DNA of 64,000 nt, from assembly GCA_029721435.1 (NCBI GenBank), contig CM056583.1, positions 46,901,120 through 46,965,119 on the forward strand. The letters run 5' to 3'. Positions 26,701 to 38,700 of this stretch are shown here, piece by piece. The DNA is from Gymnothorax reevesii. Taxonomy: Eukaryota > Chordata > Actinopteri > Anguilliformes > Muraenidae. The notes beneath the pieces were generated by a model that was given only the letters and a program-made list of their open reading frames with translations, had not been told where the DNA came from and made no database searches. The translations under genes were made by a program, and so were the position numbers. The stretch's first letter is position 1, and every line of letters begins with the position of its first letter.

Positions 26701-29700
26701 CCACAGAAAAAATGACAAAGAAGATTTGGCCTATTGGCTTTTAAGTCATATGCGGCAGTATTTTACCTTCCCTATGGTCCTGGGTTTACAGTCAGAGCAG
26801 TCTTCTCCACCCTCGCCCAGAACAACCAGATTTGGGGTCAATTCCGTTTTACCAATTCAAATTCCACGTCAATTCCAAGTCCGTAATACATTCCATTTCC
26901 CCTTATTTATCAATTCAATTATCAATGCCAGCTACAGAATTCACCCCAACCCTGCAGACAGCTCACCTCCATTTAGTTATTTTATACCCGTTTCTACACC
27001 TTTTTTAAAGGGTCATTTTCAAACAGCAGTCACAATTAAGGAAAAGCAATTCTACTGTTTGTTTGAATGAGCGGCGCTGGCTTAGCATTTTCTTCTAAAT
27101 AATTATACTTCTTGTCACCACAAACCTGACTGTTGATACAAACCTGATCCAACCCCTCACCATAAATCCCTCAAACAATTCTTAGAGCCAATATACACAG
27201 AAGAGCATGAGTTTGGCCAATGTGTGCTCAGACAGAAATTGCCGGTGCCTCACAGAAATAATATAACACAGTAAATTGATAATGTTTTCACAGAAAAACC
27301 CAGGATGGTATGCTCTTAACCCTTGGAATGCTGAAATAATTTAATAAATTATAAATTAAAGCATATGTTTATTTTATGATTTGACTGTGCATAATTTTGA
27401 GGGCATGGGGAGCCACTTAGATAGCAACCTCATTTGGCTCAGAAATGGCAGAAAATTTTTTAACTCACAGATAATGTACACTTTACGTCAAGGAGTTTAT
27501 GATCCCAGAAATGTATTGTTGATCCCAGCCATTTTCCAACTCTCAGAATGATTTTTTATGATATCATTGCTGAAGGTTCATGAAGATTTTTTGTGTTTGC
27601 AGTGATCAAATTAAGGAAAAAAAATTGATTATCATTTTTACTAATCATTATTCCAATTGATTAGAAATTTTTTAGCTTATCTGAAAAACGATTAGCAAAA
27701 ATGAGAAAATGGCATCAGATTTTAAATGACAAAAGAGCTTTTTTTTAATTATTTTCTAATGACAAATTAAAATGACAAGAGAAATACAACTCCACTCTGA
27801 AAGCAAAACAAATTATTTCCCACAGGCATCAATTTTACCCTGAACAATCATACTTTAATACAGCACACTTCCGTTTCCCAATGAAATTTCTCAGGATACG
27901 CCGGCATGATAAATCGCCAGAAGATCGTGATCTCGATTCACCCCTATGCGCGATCTAATTTCTAAATGTTAATAATTACAGCATTATTTCAAGAGCCGCT
28001 AAGCAAACAAACTGGTTGTTTTCTTTTTTTTTATAAATTTGGCATCTCCAAACCCACCCGAATCTGGAATGCCCAATTGGCAAACTATGTACACACCTTG
28101 CTCGTATGCTACCCCTTGCTGCCAACTCAGGATAGTGAAGACAGTTCACGGCTCTCCTCCGAAGCACGTGCCCGTCAGCCACGGCTTCTTATACACTGAT
28201 TAGTTGAATCTTCGCAAGTTCAGAACGAGGGCGGAGGATACCCGGACATGAACAAACTTTGAATATTCCTGACGAGCGCCTGTCTGGCCAACAAGAGGCG
28301 CTTGAGCAACGAACAAAGCTGTTTTATTATGTCCCCTTACCCAGCAATCCCTTCCCATTTTGACTCCCTGTAGCGCGATGGCCAATGGCGCGCTACCACT
28401 GCCGGCTGGTACGACCGCGGTACGAACCCGCGACGTAATAGTCACTTCTGCACTGCAACGCAGTGCCTTAACAGAGTGAGCTATCCCGCAGCTCAATTTT
28501 CAAAGACAGAGTAGTGAGTAGTAAGCGGTCACTTGGCCGCTTGAGACCGCCCCCAAACGCAACACTGACATTGCATTCGCTCTAACCCAATGGCAAAGCA
28601 GCTCTACATCACGTGAGTTCATGTAGAAGCCAGGGGAGATAAAATGCTAACTCGTCTTTCGGATTGAACCAAGGACTGGATTGAACTGAGTTGGCTAGCG
28701 GTGTAGATTCAGAGGCAGCAAAGAGACGTAAACGCACGGTGGCACAGTGGTTAGCACTGCTGCCTCACAGCAAGAAGGACGAGGGTTCGTATCTGGTCTG
28801 GGGCCTTTCTGTGTGGAGTTTGCATGTGCTCCCCGAGTTCGCTTGGGTTTCCTCCGGGTACTCCGGTTTCCGCCACCCACAAAAAACAAGCAATATAGTG
28901 TAGTGCGAAAAGAAGCCACTAGATGGCAGTATTGACCTTTCTTTTATTAAGCCCAGACTGGAGCTTGGCTTAGAAATGTCCTGGGCATGTCTGGGACAAG
29001 TCCCAGAGAAAAATTAAAAAAAGCCTAAAAGGTGGGAGGGATCTGCAAAAGAGTTTATAAGGAGTAAATTTGAGACATTAAAGTAGTAGGAGAAATCGTA
29101 AGGAGAAGGATACATGTGACCAGACCTGTCATTCTGTTCAAGACCTGTTAAGTTTTTTCGTGGATTTTTGCCTGTGTTAGAGCATTTTCCTCACCCAGGA
29201 CATCACCAAGCAACCCAACCAAAGGGACTGTAAATATTTTTTTTTCTGTATATAATCAATCTTGGTCATTAGAGTAGATAGTAGATTAGTTAAAAGTGTT
29301 TGTTTAATTAAATTAAATGTTTAATTAATAAAAAGTTCTAAAATTGTGTCTGTCATCCCTTGCTGTTGTAAATGTAATAACAATTAGGGGCCATAACAAT
29401 AGGAGTATGGCTGTGTGAGAATGTTTGGTGGTGGTCGGATACTGGTAGTGGCCACGCAGGGCAGCTGTGGCTACAAAAACCACCACCATTACCACCATCA
29501 GAGCGTGAATGTGTGAGTGAATGAATAATGTATCCATTGTGTAGCATCTTTGAGTGTCCAGAAAAGTGCTATAAACTGAAGCATTATTATTAATAGTGCA
29601 GGAAAGTTTTACCTTGGTCCCAAGTTCAATTGACAATAAAGCACTTGATTTGCACAATTACAAATTTGAATTTTTACCTTTTTTCAAAACCTTTTTTTAG

Positions 29701-32700
29701 ACTGCACTTGAGTGGCCAATTTTTTAATTTTTAAATTTATGACTACAATAAACATCTCATTTTGTGGGGAAAATTGTGCCAAAGAATCTTGATCTCGATT
29801 CTAAACAAAAAAAATTGTGATTCATATTTTTTCCAGAATCGTGCAGCCCTACTGGAAGAACATTCGGGTGAGTAAAAACCTAAAGTGTACATCTAGTCAA
29901 GGCGATTCAGAGTTAAAGCCGGAAAAGGTGGAGGCCTGATACGGAATTCTTTTATTAGAGCTAAAACAAAATCACAATGATTAAGTAACAAAGATTCACC
30001 TTAACTAGCGTCAGCTAGGGAGGACGACGGATAGCTTTATGATCTGAAGAGTAACGTAATACGCGATAACACGCATAACAAGATAATGCAGCTAAAACTG
30101 GCAATCAGATAACATGTCTCAGACCTGAACTGTCTGTTTGCTCTTTAGGTAAAATAAGCAGGTCATCAATGAAGAAAGAGATCCTCTGCGTGCGATGACG
30201 TTGAAAGTGACAAATAAGAGCGATAAAAACTTATTCAATAGGCATAATAACCACCGTAGATTCTCCAGCCAGCTAGCTGTACCTAAACGATTGTTTTTGA
30301 GCTTGCCAGGAAACTAGGTAACGTCCCAAAAATGCAAAAGTTCAGTTGGGTCGCACGAATCTGTCGCGAAACCTCAGATTTCATGCCTATGACAGCTGGC
30401 AAAGTAGTAAAGTTGGGGCAAGAGACAAATCATATCACCTCGAAATGGTGATCATTTACAAAGATTCACCTTCGTTAACGTTAATTGCCTTACTAGCCAA
30501 CTAGGTTGCAATATCCAAAGAACAAAGTAATTTAATACGCGACGGCTCACGTGGCAGAGTCTCGCCGTCACGACCGAAGATGATACAGCGTAGACTGGAC
30601 CAGAAAGACTCCAGAGTCCCAAGGGCATGCATGCGCTCCCCAGAAGATGATTGGTTGGTACGCAAATAAGGAACATCATTTTCCGGAAGTTCACAGGCCA
30701 GTGAGTCAGGATCCATGAAATATCATTAAGATTTTTTTTAATCGCATTTTTTTGCAAAGGGATTGTTATGATGATTAGCATTTCATCAAAACTGCTGACA
30801 TTTGATTTGCATTTTGCGATGCGAATCTGCCTAATCTGATCACTGGCTTGTAGCCCTTACTCTGAACTAAAATTATGAAAAGAAACTAAAATACAATGGA
30901 ATTCTAAATGCTGCAAGTGTCCGGTATAATTTAAACCATTTGCGCAGTCTCTGTGAGGCTCAGATCTTGAATTATATAACCTTAAATCAGGTAAGGCATA
31001 AATAGCCATATTTGGCTTCTGCACAAAGGGGTTAAATAAGTTGCCACGTGATAGGTTTTCAACATCTTTGATTTTGAAATCAAACAACATTAAGCAACAA
31101 TAGTTGCATTTAGTGCTCTAAGGGTTAAGCATACACTCCGTGGCCTCACCTGGCAGCGATGGCCAGGATCTGCAGCAGTCGAGCGCTGGCCAGCTTCACC
31201 GCTCCGCTTAGCTGCATGTGCCCTGACAGCGAGGCGGCTAACCAGCGCTGGTTCATCAGCACGCAGGTGTTATCCGTCAGCGCCGACAGCATCTCCAACA
31301 CCCCGCACTTTATTATCACCACCAGGTCCACCGGCTTGTAGTGAAAATTTAGGGCAAAAACTGTGGCCAGAAGCAAATGCTGATACGACCCTAAAAATGG
31401 AGAAGAACTATAATTGCATACGAGGATAAAATTAGCCCAAATCAAGTTCAAATCAAATTATCCGTCCAATGTTATCAGACGAGGAGAACAAGCACACAAA
31501 CCTGTCTGCTCCTTCTCTGCCAGGACCTTTTGCCGCAGCACACGCGCCACCTGCTGGTAGAGCTTGTGCGCTGCAGCCTGCAACTCCCTCTGAGTGGACC
31601 TTTTGGCAGAATGCGTCCCTGACTGAGAACACAACAAAATAGCATCACTCTAACAACTGTACCCCACTCCCCAAACTGCACACAGCAAGCAGCATCAGCA
31701 CAGCACTAAAATCCTGTCAATTACTCAATTTTTCACAATCTACAGCCGCTGCACTTCACTGGGCACGGCGTACAGCTGCTGGTCGCTTGGAGTCAGTGAA
31801 TCTTACGGTGTAGTGGTGCATTTTCTCGTCCGCAGCAGACAGCTCTCGGGTTGTGGGCACGCCCAGGCCAAAGCAGCCTGACAGGAACTGCAGCTGCACG
31901 GACTGAAGGAGGCCGGGGAAGCGTGGAGGAGAGGACCAGCTGCCGCTCTTCTCCTCCATCTCTGCAAGGAAAGAGGAGATCTGCCGCAGCGCCTCCAGCC
32001 GCACCTGCAGGGGGCGACACGACAATGCTCAGAAATGCTCTTACAGGGGACACAGGCCTGCCAAATGTTGTTCGAGGATCAGCTTTCCTTAGTATATCCT
32101 ATGTTAGCCGAAAATGATCCACGATCAGCTGTGAAAAAAACAAAAATTTAATTTAGCAACTTTCATACTGTAATGTTGCATGCTAAATAGCATCTTGGTA
32201 AATAAAGAAACGATTATTGTAACTTCCAACTGCAGAACTGTGGTATCACTTTTCACAAAAACGATGGTCTCAGCATCCTGTATTTGGTCTCTAATAGCAA
32301 ATGCCAGCATAACTGTAAAATAGCTACACTGACTGAATGTAGCACTTACAGCACTGTGAATACTTAAATTAAAAAAAAGTTTTTTTTTTTTTTTAGAATT
32401 TCTTCTACTTTAGTAGAAGTAGAATTTCTTCTACTTTAGCTTATTTCTGATATAAAAAATTTTCAGATCATTCCAGTAATTTTAACACAAGACAAAAAAA
32501 ATGTGAGGAAACACAAAATGCGGCTTTTAAATTATTATTTTTTTTTTTACTGAAGGTAAAGCGTTATTCCAAACCTATATCATCCATGTGAAAAAATATC
32601 CAGCCCCAATTTCTTCTACTTTAGCTTATTTCTGATATTAAAAATTTTCAGATCATTCCAGTAATTTTAACACAAGACAAAAAAAATGTGAGGAAACACA

Positions 32701-35700
32701 AAATGCGGCTTTTAAATTATTATTATTTTTTTTTTTACTGAAGGTAAAGCGTTATTCCAAACCTATATCATCCATGTGAAAAAATAGTTGACCCAATTCC
32801 TAGTGGCTGGCTGGGCCACCCTTGGTAGCAATAACTTTAAAGTGCTTGCGATAACTGGCAATGAGTGTTTTTTCATTGCTGTGGAGGACTTTTGGACCAC
32901 TCTTCTTTACAAAAGTTGTCTTAATTCAGCCACACTCATATTCATTCACCCATATTCTGAAACAGCAAAGCTGCCCAGACTATCTCACTACCACCAACGT
33001 GTTTGACTGTTTGTATGAGCTTCTTATTGTGGAAGGTGGCATTAGCTTAACTCCAGATGAAATGCGATCCATGACTTCAAAAAACGTCCACTTTTGACCA
33101 TAGACTGTATAAAAAGATGGAAGAAGCAACCATAACGTCACCCATTGGTTTCAGCATACCATTTCGGAAGCTTCGATTTTGGCAATTTGAACAGCTCAAT
33201 TTTGTCATTTTGAAACCGGATGCGACTCCTATTGGACAAGAGCGTGAACTCAAGATCCAGGGAGGAGCCATGGGTGGATCTAGGGGTGGATCTGAGCGTA
33301 TCAAACGAGGACCAGAAGATAGGCACGCTCCCAAAGCATATTCTGGCTTTATCCTTTATTCTGGTCTATTTGGGACAATAATTTACAAAAATTAACACCA
33401 TGATATACTGAAGGAGACTTGAAACTTGCGATAGATACCAGAAAATAATGTGGAAAAATCATTATTGAAATAATAAATCATATGGGAAAGTAGGGTAATT
33501 TTCTCATAGACTTCTATAGCACTGAACTTTTTTTTTTTTTTTTTATCCTGCCACCAGCCCCCCTCTTTGGAGGACGACTTTATCATTTTGCCGGACTTAA
33601 ATACAATGATATATCACCTCCCCAAAAACCTCCTAAAGCCTCATCATTCCAATGCATGATTGGAATTGCATTTTTACATGCAATGATGTCTCCGTGAGAG
33701 GAAAAAAAAAAGAACAGATCACACAAACTTATTCACGCAGATAAGATTCATTCATATGGTGAGTAGGGCCCATCCCTCACCTGTACTTATTTTCTGCCAT
33801 ACCCTTAAAAATTCTGATGATCTGCCCAGGTTTCTCATGGCTATACCTTCCTATATCTATTATAGCTGTTTTTAACAAAAATTTTGAAATTATTAATCTT
33901 AGTGCATTCTTATTTTGTGTATTAAAAATAAAGATTTTTCCAATAACTATAATTATATTATTTAATTTTGGACAAGTATCTTTCAGGTCCCCCAGCATAA
34001 CTGTAAACAAGGTCACCTCGAATGGAACATTAAGTGTTTGTAGCCATTCCTACACCTATATCCAGACGTCAACAGCATATGGACAAAACCAAAATAAGTG
34101 GACCAAGGTTTCTTCCTCGTCCTCACAAAGTCTACATGTATCGGATTCCTTTATCCCCCATATTTGCAACATTTTATTTGTTGCCAAGATTTAATATAAC
34201 AATTTGTATTGGAAAATTCTAGTCCTTGTCCCAATAGAAATTTGATTAATTAAGTTAAAAACTCGTTGCCAAGGGATTGGCGTGTCTACTGTATCCTCCC
34301 ACTATGTATGAATTCTGTAGGGAATTTCCTTTAGGTTATTTTTCTCCATTAAAAAAATCGTACATTTTCCTATTGATTTTTTTATGAGCAACCCAACTGA
34401 AATTTTTTATGGAGGGCCGACATACTAGTTCCTGAGAAGTTATTTTGATAGTCTTTCTTTTCCATTGTGAAGGCAATGCTGCTGCCAATTGACTGTAATT
34501 CTGTATGGAGCAAAGGGCACCATACCCATTACAAAAACTATTGTATGACATTAGTTTCCCCATTTCCATGAATTAGATCATTCAGAAAGTAAATGCCCCG
34601 AGCAGACATTTGTTTCCATGTAAATGGATATCCTTTAATTGTAATATTTGAGTTAAACCATTTTGTTGTAAGATTTCTTCAGGGTGGTCTAGTGGATGGT
34701 ACTGAAAACTTAACCAAGCTTTTATAGACTCTTTTAGAAAGACTGATGAATCGGCCATGACTTCTTGAATAAACAGGGGAATATGGAGTGATTTTAATTG
34801 CAGAAATGGAAAGAGCTTGCTTTCAAATATGTGATGAAACGTACATAATAATCAGTAAGAAAATCAGTTTGGCTTAGGATAGATTTTTTGATGCTTTTAA
34901 AGTTAGATCCAATGCTTTTAAATTTAATAATCTTAATCCTCCATGTTCATAGTTGTTGTATAAATATTTCCTCTTTATTTTTTCTGGTTTATTATTCCAA
35001 ATGAATTTAAATATCTACTGTTCGTATAATTTGAAGGCAGAATCTGATGGTGAAGGTAAGGACATAAATTGATATGTAAATTGAGAAACAATCAAGGAAT
35101 TAACTAGAGCAATTTTCCCATATAATGTTAACTGGTGACCTTTCCAAGGTAGCAGCACTGAACCTCTTTCTGCAACCACCGACGTCGCCATCTGCTGGCC
35201 ATTAACTGAAATGCAAATTTAAGACATTTCCGCATCGAGCTCACTTTTCAGACCCGTGTGCTGTGTCCATCTTTTAATACAGTCTATGCTTTTGACTCAT
35301 CAGTCCACAGAATACCATACCAAAGGTCTTGGGGGTCATGAAGATGCTTTTTTTTGGCAAACATGAAATGAGCCTTGGTGTTCTTTTTGGTCCGCTGTGG
35401 TTTTTGCCTTGCAGCTGCCCCATAGATGCCACTTTCATCCAGTTGCTTTTTTAGGGCGAAGTTGTGAATTCTGATCTGAACTGACTGAGTCGATTAAGGC
35501 CTGTTTTTAGATTTGAACCTGGGTTCTTTTGTGACCTCCTTCATGGAGGAACTCTTGGAGGAATTCGGTACGTTGACGTTCCTGAGAAGGTTCACTACTA
35601 TTCCAGGTTTTCTACATTTGTAGGCAAAGGTTCTCATCCTGGTTTGCTGGAGTCCCAGCACCTTAGAAATGGCCTTGTAATTCTTTCCAGACTAAGAGAT

Positions 35701-38700
35701 ATTAGCAATTTGGTATCTCAACTATTCTAAATTTTTTTTGTTTTTTTAATATCACAGCATCATGTGCTGCTTTTTGCTGACTTCACATTGCCAGACAGGT
35801 ATTATTTAAGGGATGTTTAGAATCGACAGGGATGGCAGTAATTATGCCTGGGTGCCTCAAGTAAAATTAAACCCAATCATCAATTAAATTTGTTTAAATG
35901 ATAGGTTTAGTAAAAAAAAAAAAAAAAAGGGGGGGGGGGTGGCAATTACTTTTTCCACATAGGGCCAAGTATGGTTGGATACTTTGTTTTCCTTCAATGA
36001 TTGAGATCATCATATAAAAACTGCATTTTGTGTTTACTCGGGTTAACGTAAACTAGTGACAAAGCTAGTTTCATAAACGGATAAGCGGGACAAATGTGCA
36101 AAGTAAAAGAAATGCAGACAGATACAATTTACTAAATCCTGTGTGTTCCACAAAGCATTAAAAAGGCTGGGGAATATGGCTGTTGAGCACAGTTGAATTT
36201 TTTATATCACCAGAAATAATACATCTCATAACAAGTGCATAAAATTGTGACTTTTCCCTTTTAATCACCACTTCCAGTAAAGCAGGCAGGCTCATTGCCA
36301 AACCAGGCCTCTCGTGGGGCAAGTGGCTTTTGTGCGCCACTTTTGTCTCAATGTCCACCTAATTGGCTGCCCTGAGGGCAATTCTTAAATAATTAATCAC
36401 TTTAGACAAAAAAATAATTTCAGGCCCAACTGGATAAACGGCAGCCTATTCATAATACTCATTATGTAAATCACTGGTAATTCTTCAGAGAATAGCCTGG
36501 GCTTGTATGTGAAGTGGAACAGCTTTTTACACGACTAAACTTTTAACCCCAGTGTTATGTCTGGTCCCAGGAGCAAACAGCTCTAAAGTGGGTTGTTTTT
36601 TTTTTCCCCAAAAATATTTTGGCATTTCCAACTCCACCCAAATATGGAATGTCCAATGAGAAGATTATGAGCAAGCGAACTCAAACATGACCCAAGCCAT
36701 CATCTTGCAAGTGCACAGTTAGTTTGCAGTTCTCCTCCAAAAAAGGGGTCTATAGCATCTTTTAACACAGCAAGACGGTCCTGCCATAAAAAAAAAAAAA
36801 AAAATGGGCCTCGCTGAAGCGGGCAATACCCCTCAGCCCCGAAGGTCACTGCTGCAAGGTCAAAGGTCAAACTGGGACGAAACCTCAAAAAGGCAGACCA
36901 ACCCCCCCCATGGGGAGTCCACATATGCAGTATGAACTTCCTAACCCAAGAGGGTACAGAGAAATTGCCCGGACAAAATTGGCAGCCGCCTGCCCGGACG
37001 CCCGCCGAAGGGACGACAATACCCCTCGTGCCCATGTCGGGGTGAGGGGTAAAAAGTCCTGGAATGAAGGAAACTCAAACATGTGCCACCCTGAGATGAA
37101 CTCATAGTTTCCCAGGCAATCAGTGGGAGGTGCTTGAGCTACGAACAGTGTCTCCCCTACTGACAGAATCCCTCCCAAAAAGCCGTGAGGCTGCAGTTCA
37201 TAGGCTTGGATGCGAGTCGAGTGAGTGGCCGTGTTTGACCGTGGAGTCGGTGCGGGGGGTTGGTACCTCGGCCCTCTGCTGCTGCTGAGCCATGGCCAGA
37301 GTGATGGCTTTCGGGTCGGCCTGGCCGCCTAACTCCCTCTCCGTGAGGGAGGGGCTCCTGACGAGGCTCCCGCACAGGAAGTGAAAGACCTGGCCCAGGA
37401 CGGGGGAGCTGCCTCGGGGCTCGAGGGCGGTGCTGGGGCTGATGCACTGACGCAGGCGCTCCCACGCATCCTTCATGATGCCCAGAGAGCATAGCGGCAA
37501 GCCTGAGGGGGCACATTGGGGATAAACTAGAGAATCCAGCTCTTTCATCGAAATAAACCTGAGCTCATGTTTAATACAAATCAAATGGCTGGCACTCCAG
37601 ATCTCATTACACTGCCTCATCAAGACAGTTCATGCCTCACTAGCTGACCTGATATAACCTCGTTTGGTTTTGTTCCTCATTCTTTATGATGTATGACATT
37701 TATCTTCCAGAAATACAATATAATGGGGCATTACAACCATTTTCTATCCTCCTTCACGGTTCAGTGGAGCCAATTCCAATAGAAAATAGAACAAGACCCT
37801 GATCATTCTCATCTCTTCAGACAAAACATTCCCAAGCCAAATTTAAATTAAAGTAAGCTACCTGTTCTTGCCAAAGTTCTTCTGGAGGTAATGGTAAACT
37901 GCAAGCTACTTGCGTGGCCATGAGTAAATGTGAGCTTGATACTAACCCATTTTGTTCTTTAAGGATCCAGATGAGGTTTTTGATTGGTCAGACATCTTCA
38001 GCAGAGATGAAAAACAATGTTAGCAGGATTCTTCAAACGCATTAAAGGAACTTCTAAATTAAACAGAAAAGCACACAGTGCCAGGAAACATGGTCATGGC
38101 AGAGTATATGGGGCAATGTGTGCAGTCTGGTGATGCGATTTCACAACAGATCACTGTGGGGCACATTCATATCTTGAAGGCATCACATGCACTCACCTCA
38201 TTCTCTCCTTCATTCACTCCAGCAGAAAGGCTGAAATCTGCCTTCAGGCTGAAAAAGAAGAGCCCTCAATTGACAAAAGGGATTTATAACAGGAACATGA
38301 GAAAAATATGAAAATGTACAGACATACAGAGCACTTTGCATTTGAAAGCCATGTACCATGTATCCACAAAAATATTTGACCAGCCACACACGCACACACG
38401 CACGCACTCATGCACACACACACACGCACACACGCACACACACACCTTGTCCCTGCGCTTCCTCTCTGCTCCTCCGCAGGAGGCTCCAGCTCCTGCTCCA
38501 GCCAGGCGGGCCGCACCCCCAGCAGCAGGAAGAGGCAGCGGGACACCAGCAGGTGGCAGGCAGAGGGGAAGGACAGGCCCTCCTCCGAGCCCCTCCGCCG
38601 GTCCCAGCAGCGGTGTGGTGGGTCCCGCTCCGGTGTCCCAGGACTTTCGGTGCTGCTGGGCAGCGTGCTGGTGCCTGAGGACTCGTACACCGTCTCATTC

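Larger units (their letters stand above)
32560..36015 (-). mobile_element. Tc1-like transposon split by a nested insertion
   Basis: On the minus strand, 35290-35460 reads [29 protein letters not shown] and GILWTDESK, a Tc1-like transposase up to the first catalytic Asp block. The same frame resumes below 33091 (KWTFFEVMD). The 2.2 kb between is a separate insertion flanked by an 8-bp duplication. Many stops are present. The element is decayed. Confidence 0.82.

Noticed and set aside
28735..28810. Functional tRNA gene
   Set aside because: A-box and B-box-like sequences are present, but no cloverleaf acceptor stem is evident and the downstream body is that of a common fish SINE.
37502..38446. 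Direct splice from exon w20 to w23 using a shifted GT in the microsatellite
   Set aside because: It could close the frame, but the two microexons with good splice sites give an exact phase solution at the first GT and are preferred.
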